In this document: positions 1 through 18,950 of the stretch, piece by piece
How the letters are laid out: each line of letters opens with the position of its first letter
How positions within the stretch are numbered: position 1 is the stretch's first letter
Assembly (NCBI GenBank): GCA_024508675.1
Contig: JANINQ010000005.1
Location: 62,001 to 126,000 of the forward strand
Length of the DNA: 64,000 nucleotides
Direction of reading: 5' to 3'
Source: Afipia sp.
GTDB lineage: Bacteria > Pseudomonadota > Alphaproteobacteria > Rhizobiales > Xanthobacteraceae
Notes under the pieces: model-generated
Databases searched by the model: none
Told to the model about the DNA's origin: nothing
Seen by the model: only the letters and a program-made list of their open reading frames with translations
Translations under genes and position numbers: made by a program

Positions 1-75
1 CGGCCATCGTGACGGTTCGGCCGCGGCAGCATAAATGGCTTCAATCGCCGCGATCAGGCGGTCATGGTCGTGCAC
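1..75 (-). CDS. Partial N-terminus of a possible LuxR-type regulator
   Basis: The first 75 bases read on the minus strand as an open frame of 25 codons running off the left edge, starting with GTG at 75 (VHDHDRLIAAIEAIYAAA...). An in-frame stop lies just upstream at 94-96, so GTG 75 is the only reasonable start. The DRLIAAIEAIYAAA..EPSRWP pattern resembles, from memory, the N-termini of a group of LuxR/helix-turn-helix regulators common in Bradyrhizobium relatives. The DNA-binding part would lie outside the window, so this identity is tentative. Confidence 0.4.
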   Translation of the reverse strand, partial: MHDHDRLIAAIEAIYAAAAEPSRWP

Positions 76-205
76 AACAGGCCCCGTGCTTAATTAAGGC
101 GTCAAACCAAGAACTTGAAAAATACGGCGGTGTTCCCGCCTTCCATTTGCGAAAGATCAAATCTGAAAACACGCCAGGACAATAAAAAGTCCCGCAGACA
201 CTAAC

Positions 206-234
206 AAAAAGGCCGCCCCGAAGGGCGGCCTTTT
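206..234 (-). terminator. Rho-independent terminator of rpoC
   Basis: An 8-bp GC stem (211-218 with 223-230) closes a four-base TTCG loop when read on the minus strand and is followed by a run of T. It sits about 30 bases past the rpoC stop and is the only classical terminator seen after the rplJL-rpoBC genes. Confidence 0.9.
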
Positions 235-265
235 ATTCATGGCAGACACGCCAATCGGCGCGAAA

Positions 266-4465
<4,200 letters not shown>

Positions 4466-4549
4466 CGTCTTCTCCTCGCGTGCCGATCGTCACCGGCAGC
4501 AAATTCGAAACTTCTTGATCGCGTCTCGCCGACGTTCAGCAAGACGCGG

Positions 4550-4574
4550 ATGCCCGGCTGCGAGAGCCGGGCAT
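4550..4574 (-). other. Hairpin in the rpoB-rpoC spacer
   Basis: A perfect 10-bp inverted repeat (4550-4559 with 4565-4574, loop of five) begins 10 bases after the rpoB stop. It has no T-run, so it is more likely an RNA processing or stability element than a terminator. Confidence 0.6.
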
Positions 4575-4584
4575 GAAATCCTGA

Positions 4585-8709
<4,125 letters not shown>

Positions 8710-9184
8710 CTGGGCCTCTCATTGCGCCGCCCGGCAGGGGCGGACCTTCCGAAGCACGGCTTGCGCCGCCTCCGGGTTGAAATCCGATACGTTCGAGACA
8801 ACCGCCTCGGGTCAGGACAACAATCCCACCGTCAAGACATCGATCCCTGAAACGCAAAACGACGTGCGAAGCGCTACCGACGCTTCGCCCGTCCAAACCT
8901 TAGAGTCTCACGGACCAAAAGCCCGAAATTGTATATCTCCCAACGGCTTGCGCGGACGCGCCACTGCGCGCCTTGGGCCTGCCGTATTGTCTGCTGCCAC
9001 CCCGATATGGGCCGGCAATCGTGGAAAATCGAGGGGGTCGCCCACAAATTCCCACACAATCTTGTGTGGAACGGGTTTTGCTCCGTTCCGGCAGACGGCC
9101 GGGCGACGCCCGGCCATCCGTGTTTCCGTTACCGATCCCCGGATCAGGCCATGCCCGCCCGAAGACCGCTCAAGTAACCCGTGG
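8710..9184 (-). other. rplL-rpoB spacer with consecutive hairpins
   Basis: This 475-base stretch has no convincing gene. Read on the minus strand from the rplL stop, it holds a perfect 8-bp GC hairpin (9097-9104 with 9108-9115, loop of three), then a GGAACGG/CCGTTCC stem (about 9067-9089), then a hairpin built on ttccacacaa/ttgtgtggga (about 9049-9072) that overlaps the second. In E. coli the equivalent spacer holds an attenuator and an RNase III site, so a similar role is plausible. The rest, toward rpoB, shows nothing recognisable. Confidence 0.55.
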
Positions 9185-9565
<381 letters not shown>

Positions 9566-9617
9566 TTTAACTTTCCTTCAGCGTATCAGTTCGAACCAGT
9601 TGAGATGGAGAATGGCG

Positions 9618-10136
9618 TCACGCCGCTTCACCCTTAGAGGCATAGGCCTGAACCACGCGGGCCAGCTTCGCAGCAGGCGCGGTGGAGAGCTGAGCGATCT
9701 TGGTTGCCGGAGCCACAAGGAGGCCGACAATCTTGCCGCGCAGTTCATCAAGCGACGGCAGCGAGGCAAGCGCCTTCACAGCGTCGGGATTCAGGACAGT
9801 GGTCCCCATCGCGCCGCCAAGGATGACGAACTTGTCGTTCGTCTTGGCGAACTCGATGGCAACCTTCGGTGCTGCTACCGGATCGTTAGAAGTCGCGATC
9901 ACGGTCGGCCCCTTCAGGAGGGAGCCGATGGAAACAACATCCGTGCCTTCAAGAGCAATTTTGGCGAGACGGTTCTTCGAGACCTTTACCGAGGCGCCAG
10001 CCTGCTTCATCTGCGTCCGCAGAGTCTGCATCTGGGCAACGGTCAGGCCGGAATAATGAGCAACGACCGCGACGCCCGTGGTCTTGAAGACCCCGTTCAG
10101 CGTTTCGACCGCCTCTTTTTTTGCCGCTCGTTCCAC
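9618..10136 (-). CDS. rplJ: 50S ribosomal protein L10
   Basis: L10 anchors the L7/L12 stalk on the ribosome. The frame is open to 10223, but the conserved protein begins at a GTG at 10136 ([15 protein letters not shown]...), which gives 172 residues, the normal family length, and has a GGAAAGAG Shine-Dalgarno just upstream. The longer upstream frame looks nothing like L10. Recognisable segments are [32 protein letters not shown] and [15 protein letters not shown]. In other bacteria this operon is autoregulated by L10 binding its leader. The leader here is long enough, but the structure was not verified. Confidence 0.95.
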   Translation of the reverse strand: MERAAKKEAVETLNGVFKTTGVAVVAHYSGLTVAQMQTLRTQMKQAGASVKVSKNRLAKIALEGTDVVSIGSLLKGPTVIATSNDPVAAPKVAIEFAKTNDKFVILGGAMGTTVLNPDAVKALASLPSLDELRGKIVGLLVAPATKIAQLSTAPAAKLARVVQAYASKGEAA

Positions 10137-10746
10137 AGCAAGCTCTTTCCGGTTGGCGGTCCGCTTGAGACAGAACCGCCGGGTTGCACCGATCGTCCTG
10201 CCCGCTAGCCTCGAGACATTCATCTCTCAACACGTCGGGCACGACGACATTTCGGAAGCCTGCCCTCTCGCCCTGGTCCGCCTTGCGGCTCGCCGGAACG
10301 AGGTGTCGAGGTTCGAACCAAATCCGCAGCCACCGCCGAATCGGGGTGGGTCACGAAATCCGGTTTTCACCCGTCTGTGCAGGAGATTAAGCGAAGCCGT
10401 TCATAAAGAACGTCAAGGCACCTGCAGTCTTGGACAGGATGGAGCATCTTCAGCTTTTGGCCTCGGATCACTCCGGCCCATTTTCTTCAATCGAGACAAG
10501 GGTTTCCGTTCCTCTGAACAATCCATGCGGAATGAGCGACGAGGAATGGTCTCCTATTGGTTCGATTTTCGGAAAACGAGCACGGACGCGCCAGCAACAG
10601 CCAGCACGCCCGGAAAGGAATGTTTAACGGGTCAGGAACGCGTTGCCAAGGGGATTCTGAGTTCCATAAGCATTTTTCGGGCCAGAAGCCGCCCGCCTGC
10701 CTATGCCTGAGGCACCTTCAAAACATAGCGGCAGGCGAGCGGAACT
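10137..10746 (-). promoter_or_regulatory. rplJL leader and promoter region
   Basis: This stretch of about 610 bases before rplJ has no credible gene. It must hold the rplJL promoter, because the cytochrome gene on the same strand ends at 10747. A weak sigma70-like pair is visible on the minus strand: TTGACG at 10416-10411 and CTTAAT at 10391-10386, with a 19-base spacer, which is longer than ideal. A 13-bp stem with one mismatch (10689-10701 with 10730-10742) lies just past the cytochrome stop and could end that transcript, although it has no T-run. An L10-type leader is expected by analogy but was not demonstrated. Confidence 0.4.
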
Positions 10747-11415
10747 TCAACCTCTTGTATTCCCTAATATTTTCGGACAGGTCGCCCCTGCAGCGGCCCA
10801 AGCCTTGATGAGGTCGCCGAATTCCTTCTGCGTCCCCGGCGCCGGGGTCCGGTTGCCGCCCGGTGACCAGGCCCAGCCGACCAGCGTGTCTTCAGCCATG
10901 TGCTTCACAAGCGCATCCATGTCCTTGCCGTCGTTGCGCTTGGGGTCCTTGATCTGCTCACAGATCTGGCCGAGCGATTTGCCCTGCCATGCCATCTCCA
11001 GCGGCGCGAGATGCCACTGCGGGTGACCGGGCACATTGGCGGGATCGAAGTTGGCTTCATGGTGACAGGTGTTGCAGGCCAGACCCACCGCTGCGCCCAT
11101 GCCTCCCTCGCCGCGCACCACCAACGGCTGATGCGGCCTCATCTTGTCCGTCTGGGTCGGGCGCTCTGTCGCCGGATGACAGTTCAGACAGCGCGGCGAC
11201 ATGATGACCTTGCCGGCCTCCTCGAACAGCGCGACCGCTCGCTCAGCCGGATTCTTGATGTCGGCAAAACTCGAAACCGGCTTCAGCTTGACCGGATTGA
11301 CCGGCTCCATCGCGGCATCCGCCTCGCCGCGAAAGGCGGGCCCTGCGAAGGCGAGCAATGCCACAGCGAAGACGCCTGCTCCCAGCGCCATAACTCCTTG
11401 CTTAAGCATCCTCAT
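10747..11415 (-). CDS. Exported dihaem-type cytochrome c, partner of molybdenum hydroxylase
   Basis: This 222-residue protein has an N-terminal signal/anchor (about residues 5-30) and two haem-binding motifs, CLNCH (76-80) and CNTCH (114-118), so it should carry two c-type haems in the periplasm. Its start overlaps the end of the molybdopterin subunit by four bases (ATGA), which implies translational coupling. In related systems (isoquinoline 1-oxidoreductase, nicotinate hydroxylase) electrons leave the molybdenum/iron-sulfur enzyme through a c-type cytochrome, and this gene most likely serves that role. The final acceptor is unknown. Confidence 0.85.
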   Translation of the reverse strand: MRMLKQGVMALGAGVFAVALLAFAGPAFRGEADAAMEPVNPVKLKPVSSFADIKNPAERAVALFEEAGKVIMSPRCLNCHPATERPTQTDKMRPHQPLVVRGEGGMGAAVGLACNTCHHEANFDPANVPGHPQWHLAPLEMAWQGKSLGQICEQIKDPKRNDGKDMDALVKHMAEDTLVGWAWSPGGNRTPAPGTQKEFGDLIKAWAAAGATCPKILGNTRG

Positions 11416-13580
11416 GCCGATGCTCCCGGAACGATCGGCAATTGCCGCGGACGCACCTGACCGAGCTTTGCCATCGCATTGGCGACCGCAGGCCCGATCG
11501 GCGGCACGCCCGGCTCGCCGACGCCGGTGGGCTTCTCGTTCGACTTGACGACAGTAACTTCAATCGCCGGCATCTCGTTGATGCGCAGCGAACGATAGGC
11601 GTCGAAGTTACCCGGAACGACACGGCCCTCTTCCATCTGCACCTCTGCATAAAGGATATGACCGAGGCCGAAGCCGATGCCGCCTTCCATCTGCGCGCGG
11701 ATAATATCCGGATTGACCGCGATGCCGCAGTCAACCGCGCACCAGACCTTGTGCACCTTCGGGCCTTCATCGCCCATCGACAGCTCGACGATCTGCGCAA
11801 CAAAGGTGTTAAAGCTCTCGACCACCGCGACGCCACGCGCGCGTCCCGGCTCAAGTTTCGCATTCTTCCAGCCTGCAAGTTCTGCAACCGCGCGAAGCAC
11901 GCCGGCATGGCGTGGCTTCTTGCTGAGCAGCTCAAGCCGTCCTTCGATCGGGTCCTTGCCTGCGGCCTCCAGCAACTCATCAACGAACGCTTCGACCGCA
12001 TAGCCCGTGTGGGTGTGTCCCACCGAACGCCACCATAGCACCGGCACGCCGACATCGACCTGATGCATATCGCATCTGAAATTCGCGATGTCGTACGGAA
12101 TCTCGTTCGAGCCTTCATAAGATGTCGAGTCGAGACCATCCTTCAGCGTGAACGACTCCATGAAGGAGCCCTTCATGATCGACTGCGAGACAATGGTATC
12201 GCTCCAAGCCTCGATCTTGCCGTCGCGCACAGCACCCCGCATGCGATGGATGCTATAGGGGCGATAATAGCCGCCACGCATGTCATCCTCGCGAGTCCAG
12301 ACCAGCTTGATCGGCTTGCCCGGTCCGATCGCCTTGGCAACTTCCGCCAGTTCGATCGCAACATGCGTCGATTGCTGCGCGCGCCGGCCAAAGCTGCCGC
12401 CGGCAAGAAGAACGTCGATCTTGATCTTCTCCGGCGGCAAACCGAACACCTTGGAAAGCGCCATGTGATCCGGTGTCGGGAATTGACAGCCATACCGCGC
12501 ATGAACCGCTTCACCGTCCCATTTCAGGTAGGCGTTGAGCGGCTCCATGGCAGCATGGGCGAGATACGGGAAAACATATTCGGTTTCGATCACCCGTCCG
12601 CCCTTGGCGATGGACGCAGCAAAATCACCTTCAGCCTTGACCAGCTTGCCGGGCGACTTTGACAGTTCGCGGAATTGCTGCAGCAACTCCGCGCTTCCGC
12701 GCGTCTCCGCGTTGCTTTCATCCCAGGTGATCTTCAGCGCATCGCGGCCGGTCTTTGCTGGCCAGAAACCGTTTGCGTACACCGCAACGCCGGTCGGCAC
12801 TTGCTTGACGTCAACGACACCCGGCACGGCCTTCGCTGCCGTCGCATCGAACGAAGCCACCGTGCCGCCGAACTTCGGCGACCGCGCGACGACGACTGTC
12901 AGCATGTCGGGCTCATTGATGTCGAGCGTATAGAACGCCTTGCCGTTGGTCTTCTCGGCGCTGTCGAGGCGCTTCACCACGCCCTCCTTGCCGATGAACT
13001 TGAACGCCGACGGGTCCTTCAGCTTCGGATCGGAAGGAACCGGCATCGTCATTGCCTTCTCGGCGAATTCGCCGAAGCGGCCTTCCTTGCCCGACGCGTG
13101 CTTGATGACGCCGTTTTCGACGGTGATCTCGCCCGCCGGGACCTTCCAGGCATCGGCCGCGGCAGCCACCAGCATCTGACGCGCAGCGGCGCCGACCTGC
13201 CGCATCTGGATGTAGGAATTCGCAACGGCTGTCGAGCCGCCAGTCCCCTGCATGCCGAACAACAGGTTTTTGTAGAGGACGGGGTTCGATGGCGCATGGT
13301 CGGCACGCATCTGCGACCAGTCGGCATCCAGTTCTTCAGCCACCAGTGTCGCCATGCCGGTGAACGGGCCCTGCCCGAACTCGATGCTCTTGCACAGCAC
13401 AGTGACCGTGTTGTCGGGCTTGATGATCAGGAACGTGTTCGGCGCGATGTTGTACGCAGGCGGATTCGCCGCGGCCTGTGCGAACAATCTGTCGGTGCGC
13501 GCAATGTAGGAACCGAGCACGAGTCCGGCGCCGCCTTTCAGCATCGTGCGCCGCGTGAGGCCGGGAGCATGAATGTTCAT
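11412..13580 (-). CDS. Molybdopterin-binding subunit of xanthine-oxidase-family hydroxylase (IorB-like)
   Basis: The 722-residue large subunit belongs to the xanthine oxidase/aldehyde oxidase family in its single-peptide, isoquinoline-oxidoreductase-beta form. It starts with a Tat signal ([11 protein letters not shown], residues 9-19), so the folded cofactor-loaded complex is exported. The catalytic glutamate lies in GVGEPGVPP near the C-terminus (Glu689), and glycine-rich cofactor loops such as [10 protein letters not shown] and [13 protein letters not shown] are present. It sits between the 2Fe-2S subunit (3 bases upstream) and the cytochrome (4-base overlap). The substrate could be an aldehyde or an N-heterocycle and cannot be told from sequence. 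Confidence 0.9.
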   Translation of the reverse strand: MNIHAPGLTRRTMLKGGAGLVLGSYIARTDRLFAQAAANPPAYNIAPNTFLIIKPDNTVTVLCKSIEFGQGPFTGMATLVAEELDADWSQMRADHAPSNPVLYKNLLFGMQGTGGSTAVANSYIQMRQVGAAARQMLVAAAADAWKVPAGEITVENGVIKHASGKEGRFGEFAEKAMTMPVPSDPKLKDPSAFKFIGKEGVVKRLDSAEKTNGKAFYTLDINEPDMLTVVVARSPKFGGTVASFDATAAKAVPGVVDVKQVPTGVAVYANGFWPAKTGRDALKITWDESNAETRGSAELLQQFRELSKSPGKLVKAEGDFAASIAKGGRVIETEYVFPYLAHAAMEPLNAYLKWDGEAVHARYGCQFPTPDHMALSKVFGLPPEKIKIDVLLAGGSFGRRAQQSTHVAIELAEVAKAIGPGKPIKLVWTREDDMRGGYYRPYSIHRMRGAVRDGKIEAWSDTIVSQSIMKGSFMESFTLKDGLDSTSYEGSNEIPYDIANFRCDMHQVDVGVPVLWWRSVGHTHTGYAVEAFVDELLEAAGKDPIEGRLELLSKKPRHAGVLRAVAELAGWKNAKLEPGRARGVAVVESFNTFVAQIVELSMGDEGPKVHKVWCAVDCGIAVNPDIIRAQMEGGIGFGLGHILYAEVQMEEGRVVPGNFDAYRSLRINEMPAIEVTVVKSNEKPTGVGEPGVPPIGPAVANAMAKLGQVRPRQLPIVPGASA

Positions 13581-13583
13581 GGC

Positions 13584-14048
13584 TCAGCCCTCCAGCGACC
13601 TGGCCGCGCCGTGGATCGCGGCGCGAATGCGGACATAGGTCGCGCAGCGGCAGATGTTGCCGTTCATCGCGAGATCGATGTCTTCATCGGTGGGTTTCGG
13701 GTTGAGCGTGAGTAGCGATGTCGCGCTCATCACCTGCCCGGATTGACAGTAGCCGCATTGCGGAACGTCGAGCGCAACCCAGGCTTTCTGAACAGCTTCG
13801 GCTTCGCGGCCCTTAATGCCTTCGATCGTGATGATTTCACTGGCGCCGACAGCGGAAACAGGCAGCGAGCACGAGCGCATCGGCTGCCCGTCAACATGCA
13901 CCGTACAAGCGCCGCATTGCGCGACACCGCATCCGTACTTTGTGCCCGTTAATCCCGCGCTGTCGCGGATCGCCCAGAGGAGAGGAGTTTGCGGGTCGAC
14001 ATCCACATGATGTTCGCCGCCGTTGATCTTCAGCGTAAAGGCCGCCAT
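13584..14048 (-). CDS. 2Fe-2S subunit of molybdenum hydroxylase (IorA-like)
   Basis: This 154-residue electron-transfer subunit carries two 2Fe-2S clusters. The plant-ferredoxin cluster ligands are Cys40, Cys45, Cys48 and Cys60 (CGVAQCGAC..C). The C-terminal cluster uses Cys98, Cys101, Cys133 and Cys135 (CGYC...CRC). There is no export signal, so it is expected to travel with its Tat-tagged partner encoded 3 bases downstream. It is the first gene of the three-gene operon. A palindromic EcfG-type box lies about 110 bases upstream. Confidence 0.92.
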   Translation of the reverse strand: MAAFTLKINGGEHHVDVDPQTPLLWAIRDSAGLTGTKYGCGVAQCGACTVHVDGQPMRSCSLPVSAVGASEIITIEGIKGREAEAVQKAWVALDVPQCGYCQSGQVMSATSLLTLNPKPTDEDIDLAMNGNICRCATYVRIRAAIHGAARSLEG

Positions 14049-14158
14049 GGCCGCATTCCTTCTGATTACGTCAGAAGGCCGGGAGACTACATTCGACTCG
14101 TTCTAATCAGCAATCAAACTAATGTGCGCCGCAGTACCGAATATTTTTCTCTCTGCGA

Positions 14159-14185
14159 GGAACGAAGTCTCGCAACTCGCGTTCC
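14159..14185 (-). promoter_or_regulatory. Palindromic EcfG-type promoter box upstream of the hydroxylase operon
   Basis: On the minus strand GGAAC (14185-14181), a 16-base spacer and CGTT (14164-14161) match the alphaproteobacterial general-stress sigma factor consensus GGAAC-N16/17-CGTT. Because the site is palindromic, the plus strand also matches (GGAAC 14159-14163, CGTT 14180-14183). The minus-strand reading points at the 2Fe-2S gene starting at 14048. The plus-strand reading has no gene ahead of it. Confidence 0.5.
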
Positions 14186-14243
14186 GCGTTCTTACATATG
14201 TCAGCATTCCCGACGCGAATGATGACAGTTTTATTTTCCGGAC

Positions 14244-15191
14244 TCACCCCACCGGATAGCGAAGCTGTTTGCCTGCAAAAAAGGCATCGAGGTTCGCCAT
14301 TACACAATCCTGCATGGCAATGTGCGACTCAATGGTGTGGCCGCCGATATGCGGCGTCAGCACGACATTCGGCAGTTTCGTCAGCGCATCCGGCGCGTGC
14401 GGCTCTTTTTCGTAAACATCGAGGCCTGCGCCAGCGACCACACTGCTTTCGAGCGCGGCGACCAGCGCCTTCTGGTCGATCACAGATCCGCGTGAAATGT
14501 TCACGATGGTCCCCTGCGGGCCAAGTTTCTTCAAAATATCTGCGTCGACGGCGTGCTGGGTGTCCGCGCCCGCGCGAACGGCCACCATGAGAATGTCGGA
14601 CCACTCCGCCAGCGAGGCCAGGCTCGCGTGATAGGCATAAGGCACGTCATGCCTGCTGCGGCTATAGTATGCGACCTCGGTTTCGAACGCCGCGCAGCGC
14701 GCCGCGATCTTACGGCCGATCTCGCCCATGCCGTAGACGCCGACCTTGCGCCCGGTCATACCCGGACCCGGCCGCATCGACGGCGATGGCTGTGCGCCCG
14801 ACCATCCACCGCTGCGCACATACTCATCCGCCGGGATGAGACGCCGTGTGGTCGCCAGCATAAGCGTCATCGCGAGATCGGCAACCGAAGCTGCGTTCGC
14901 CGCCGGCGAGTGGCCGACCGCAATGTTGCGCTTCTTCGTCTCGGCGAAATCCACGCCATCGTAGCCCGTGCCATAGCAGATGATCGCGCCCAGCGACGGC
15001 AGCGAATCCAGCACCGCAGGCGGGATCACCTGCCCTCCCGCCGTAATCATTGCGCGGATCGGCTTAAGCTGTTCTGCACTGAAGGTTTCGATCGGCGGCT
15101 TGCCTTTGCCGTCGAGCAGATCATAGCGCTCACCGATGCGTACCATCTGCGCCTTGGGAAACCGTGAGTAGATCAGAACCTGATGGGACAT
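14244..15191 (-). CDS. D-isomer-specific 2-hydroxyacid dehydrogenase
   Basis: This 315-residue NAD(P)-dependent oxidoreductase of the D-2-hydroxyacid dehydrogenase family interconverts 2-keto acids and D-2-hydroxyacids, such as glyoxylate/glycolate or hydroxypyruvate/glycerate. The nucleotide-binding loop is KVGVYGMGEIG (about 148-158). The family's catalytic Arg (in VNISRGSVID), Glu (in LDVYEKEP) and His (in TPHIGGHT) are all present. Length is normal. It is transcribed alone: a gap of 195 bases separates it from the hydroxylase operon and 275 bases from the divergent rhodanese. The exact substrate is not predictable. Confidence 0.9.
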   Translation of the reverse strand: MSHQVLIYSRFPKAQMVRIGERYDLLDGKGKPPIETFSAEQLKPIRAMITAGGQVIPPAVLDSLPSLGAIICYGTGYDGVDFAETKKRNIAVGHSPAANAASVADLAMTLMLATTRRLIPADEYVRSGGWSGAQPSPSMRPGPGMTGRKVGVYGMGEIGRKIAARCAAFETEVAYYSRSRHDVPYAYHASLASLAEWSDILMVAVRAGADTQHAVDADILKKLGPQGTIVNISRGSVIDQKALVAALESSVVAGAGLDVYEKEPHAPDALTKLPNVVLTPHIGGHTIESHIAMQDCVMANLDAFFAGKQLRYPVG

Positions 15192-15466
15192 TGCGAGGGC
15201 GTCTCTCTTGCAAAGAACCTGCGCGGGCTGCCTGCCCGCCTACCCCTGCACGTACATCGCCCTGTGACGTGTTGTCACGCGAAAGAATGACTTTCGATAC
15301 CTGCAATGCAAAGGAAACAAATTTTCGTCGCCAGCCCCCGCGCCGAGAATTCCATTTTTGCGCGTCAAACTGTCAATTGACCGGCACCCGCAACGCTGCG
15401 CTGCTCCTCTCCATGCGTCTGTTTCATGCACGCAAACTGTTCGTCAGATCATGGAAGGAATGAGAT

Positions 15467-16399
15467 ATGGGGCTTAAATCCATCGTGGCATCGGCGCTGG
15501 TCGCAGTCGGTGTCGCGGCTTTCGCCGGAAGCGCGACCGCGCAGGACGGCAAGTCCGGGCCGCTGGTCACCGGCGAATGGCTGGAAAAGAATCTGAACGA
15601 TCCGAAGCTGCGCATCGTCGAGGTCAGCGTCGAACCCGGCCTCTATGAACGCGGTCATATTCCGGGCGCGCAGAACGTCGTCTGGACCACCGACCTCGTC
15701 GACAAGCTGGAACGCGACATCGCCAAGCCCGCGAGCTTTCAGGCGCTGGTGAGCAAGCTCGGCATCAACAATGACTCCACTGTCGTGCTTTACGGCGACA
15801 ACAATAACTGGTTCGCTGCCTGGGGCGCGTGGGTGTTCGATGTCTACGGCGTCAAGAACGTCAAGCTGCTCGACGGCGGCCGCAAGAAGTGGGAAGCCGA
15901 CAAGCGGCCCTACGACACCAAGGCCGTGTCGGTGCAGCCGGGCAACCTGAAGATTGCCGCCGCCAACACCAAGCTGCGCGCAAGACTGGCGGATGTGGTC
16001 GAGGCCTCGAAATCGAAGAATGCGGTGATTGTCGACATCCGCTCGCCGGATGAATACAGCGGCAAGATCTTCGCGCCTCCCGGCTCGCAGGAACTGAGCG
16101 TGCGCGCGGGCCATGTGCCGGGCGCCATCAACGTGACCTGGAGCAAGGCTGTGGCGGAAGACGGCACCTTCAAGTCGAAGGAAGATTTGAAGAAGCTGTA
16201 TGCCGAAGCCGGCATCGATGGCTCCAAGCCGATCATCACCTATTGCCGCATCGGCGAGCGCTCCAGCCACACCTGGTTCCTGCTCACCAAAATCCTCGGC
16301 TATGACGTAAAGAACTATGATGGCTCGTGGACGGAATACGGCAACACCGTCGGCGTTCCTGTCGTCAACACCGCAGGGACCGTCTGGGGCGTGAAGTGA
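15467..16399 (+). CDS. Exported two-domain rhodanese (sulfurtransferase)
   Basis: This 310-residue thiosulfate sulfurtransferase has a Sec signal peptide (about residues 1-25, ending FAGSATAQ) and two tandem rhodanese domains (about 30-150 and 165-300). The persulfide-forming cysteine is Cys260 in the loop CRIGERS of the second domain; the first domain has no active-site cysteine, as is usual for this family. It is coupled to the next gene through a GTGA overlap, so the exported sulfurtransferase and the membrane transporter are probably made together to bring in or relay sulfane sulfur. Confidence 0.93.
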   Translation: MGLKSIVASALVAVGVAAFAGSATAQDGKSGPLVTGEWLEKNLNDPKLRIVEVSVEPGLYERGHIPGAQNVVWTTDLVDKLERDIAKPASFQALVSKLGINNDSTVVLYGDNNNWFAAWGAWVFDVYGVKNVKLLDGGRKKWEADKRPYDTKAVSVQPGNLKIAAANTKLRARLADVVEASKSKNAVIVDIRSPDEYSGKIFAPPGSQELSVRAGHVPGAINVTWSKAVAEDGTFKSKEDLKKLYAEAGIDGSKPIITYCRIGERSSHTWFLLTKILGYDVKNYDGSWTEYGNTVGVPVVNTAGTVWGVK

Positions 16400-17658
16400 C
16401 GCAACACGTTATTCCGGAGGCGCCTCTCGCGTCTCCAGGCCATGCACTCAAGACGCCGGACACGAGTCCGGCGTCTTTGCCGTTTGAATGGAAGCGCCCG
16501 CGTGTTGCTGTGGCGGTCGCCATTCTTGGTTTGCTGGGTATCGCCAGTTTCGTGCTTCATGGTCAGGGACATGCCGCTCCGGCGCTGTCACTGGTGTTCG
16601 GCGCGGTGTTCGGCGTTGTGCTGCAGCGTTCGCGCTTCTGCTTCTTCTGCATGTTCCGCGAATGGTACGACGACAGCGATCCACGCGGCCTGTTTGGCCT
16701 GCTGGTGGCGCTGGCGACCGGAATCATTGGCACGACGCTGATCTTCGGCGCGTGGTTGCCGGATGCCACAACAGGACGGCTGCCGCCTGATGCCTTCATT
16801 GGTCCGGTGAGCATTGCGCTGGTCGCCGCCGGGCTTGCGTTTGGCGCTGGCATGGCGATTTCCGGCTCATGTGTCAGCGCGCATCTTTACCGGCTGGGTG
16901 AAGGATCGCCGACTGCACCCTTCGCGCTTCTCGGAACACTCATCGGCTTCATGCTCGGCTTTGCGACATGGAACGACATCTATCTGTTCGCGATCGCCGA
17001 TGCACCGATGCTATGGCTGCCGCAAAAACTTGGCTATGCCGGAGCTCTCCTCGTTGCGTTGGCCCTGCTGGCGCTCATTGCATGGGTGCTGTCGACAACA
17101 TCGCGCCCCCTCGGGCCGCAGGCCACCGCGCGCGATCTGCCGGAGGCGCTGTTGGGACAGCGCTGGCCAGCATGGATCGGCGGCGCGATCATCGGCGTCC
17201 TCGGTACCCTCGCCTATTTCCGTGTCGCTCCGCTCGGCGTCACCGCCGAGATCGGCAGCCGCGCACGGCAGGCCGCTTCAAGCCTTGGCCTCGTGCTCTC
17301 GCGGCTTGAGGGACTCGACACCCTGCGCGGATGCATCAGCGTCGCCACCGACGCACTGCTGTCTCGCAACGGCGCATTTGTCCTTGCGCTTGTGGCCGCA
17401 TCGTTTGCTGCCGCGCTCGCAGCGGGACAGTTCAAGCCAACGTGGCCAAGCGCGGGTCACATCGTGCGCGGATCGATCGGCGGCGTGCTGCTCGGCTGGG
17501 GCGCGATGACGGGTCTGGGATGCACCGTGGGCACGCTGCTGTCGGGCATCATGGCCGGAGCGTTGTCAGGCTGGGTGTTCGCGGCGGCAGTCTTTACCGG
17601 AATCGCGATCACGCTATCGGCCGGACGGCACGCAGGCCTGCTCGCACCACCACCATAA
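16396..17658 (+). CDS. YeeE/YedE-family sulfur (thiosulfate) transporter
   Basis: This integral membrane protein has about ten hydrophobic segments and the cysteine motifs typical of YeeE/YedE (TsuA) thiosulfate channels: RSRFCFFC, SGSCVSAHLYR and GLGCTVGTLLSG. The frame is open upstream, but GTG at 16396 overlaps the rhodanese stop (GTGA) and gives 420 residues, so that start is preferred. In TsuA, conserved cysteines pass thiosulfate across the membrane, and genome neighbours are often rhodanese-like, as here. Assimilation is more likely than oxidation because no sox genes are in view. Confidence 0.9.
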   Translation: MTQHVIPEAPLASPGHALKTPDTSPASLPFEWKRPRVAVAVAILGLLGIASFVLHGQGHAAPALSLVFGAVFGVVLQRSRFCFFCMFREWYDDSDPRGLFGLLVALATGIIGTTLIFGAWLPDATTGRLPPDAFIGPVSIALVAAGLAFGAGMAISGSCVSAHLYRLGEGSPTAPFALLGTLIGFMLGFATWNDIYLFAIADAPMLWLPQKLGYAGALLVALALLALIAWVLSTTSRPLGPQATARDLPEALLGQRWPAWIGGAIIGVLGTLAYFRVAPLGVTAEIGSRARQAASSLGLVLSRLEGLDTLRGCISVATDALLSRNGAFVLALVAASFAAALAAGQFKPTWPSAGHIVRGSIGGVLLGWGAMTGLGCTVGTLLSGIMAGALSGWVFAAAVFTGIAITLSAGRHAGLLAPPP

Positions 17659-17664
17659 AAGAAA

Positions 17665-17700
17665 AAGGCGGAGTGATTTTCATCACTCCGCCTTCCGGAC
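17665..17700 (-). terminator. Terminator between YeeE/YedE and rplA
   Basis: A perfect 13-bp inverted repeat (17665-17677 with 17682-17694, loop of four) lies between the convergent genes. On the minus strand it is followed by TTTTTCTTTT, a good rho-independent terminator for rplKA. It may also serve the plus strand. Confidence 0.85.
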
Positions 17701-17719
17701 TTTATTGATCAGATAACGA

Positions 17720-18412
<693 letters not shown>

Positions 18413-18417
18413 GATCG

Positions 18418-18846
18418 TTACCCCGCCACCTGGAGACCCATCGAACGGGCAGAGCCCTCGACCATCTTCATGGCCGCTTCGACGGTATCGCAATTGAGAT
18501 CCTTCATCTTCTTCTCGGCGATCTCGCGCACCTGCGCCTTGGTCACCTTGCCTGCGACGTCGCGGCCCGGAGCTTTCGAGCCGGACTGGATCTTCGCCGC
18601 CTGCTTCAGGAAGTAGGACATCGGCGGAGTCTTCATTTCGAAGGTGAACGACCGGTCCGCATAAATGGTGATGACCACCGGGATCGGGGTGTTCTTTTCT
18701 TCCTTCTGCGTCTGCGCGTTGAACGCCTTGCAGAATTCCATGATGTTGAGGCCGCGCTGACCAAGCGCGGGACCGATCGGGGGCGAGGGATTCGCCGCAC
18801 CGGCCGGCACCTGAAGCTTCAGGTATCCGGTCACTTTCTTTGCCAT
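18418..18846 (-). CDS. rplK: 50S ribosomal protein L11
   Basis: The 142-residue L11 protein binds the GTPase-associated region of 23S rRNA. The N-terminal segment [20 protein letters not shown] and the [22 protein letters not shown] core match the family, as does the C-terminal rRNA-binding part ([16 protein letters not shown] end, here [14 protein letters not shown]). It follows nusG by 133 bases and precedes rplA by 5 on the same strand. Confidence 0.98.
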   Translation of the reverse strand: MAKKVTGYLKLQVPAGAANPSPPIGPALGQRGLNIMEFCKAFNAQTQKEEKNTPIPVVITIYADRSFTFEMKTPPMSYFLKQAAKIQSGSKAPGRDVAGKVTKAQVREIAEKKMKDLNCDTVEAAMKMVEGSARSMGLQVAG

Positions 18847-18950
18847 GCTTTACTCCTTCAAACGATCCGGACCATTCCGGACCTTCTTAGGACCGTGGTT
18901 CGGTTCGACAGGCGGCTGGCGACCGGCTGTCTCCTCCCACGGCATTCTCA

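Noticed and set aside
14198..14590. A plus-strand frame downstream of the plus-strand reading of the EcfG box
   Set aside because: It is antisense to the 2-hydroxyacid dehydrogenase and has Arg/Pro-rich shadow composition.
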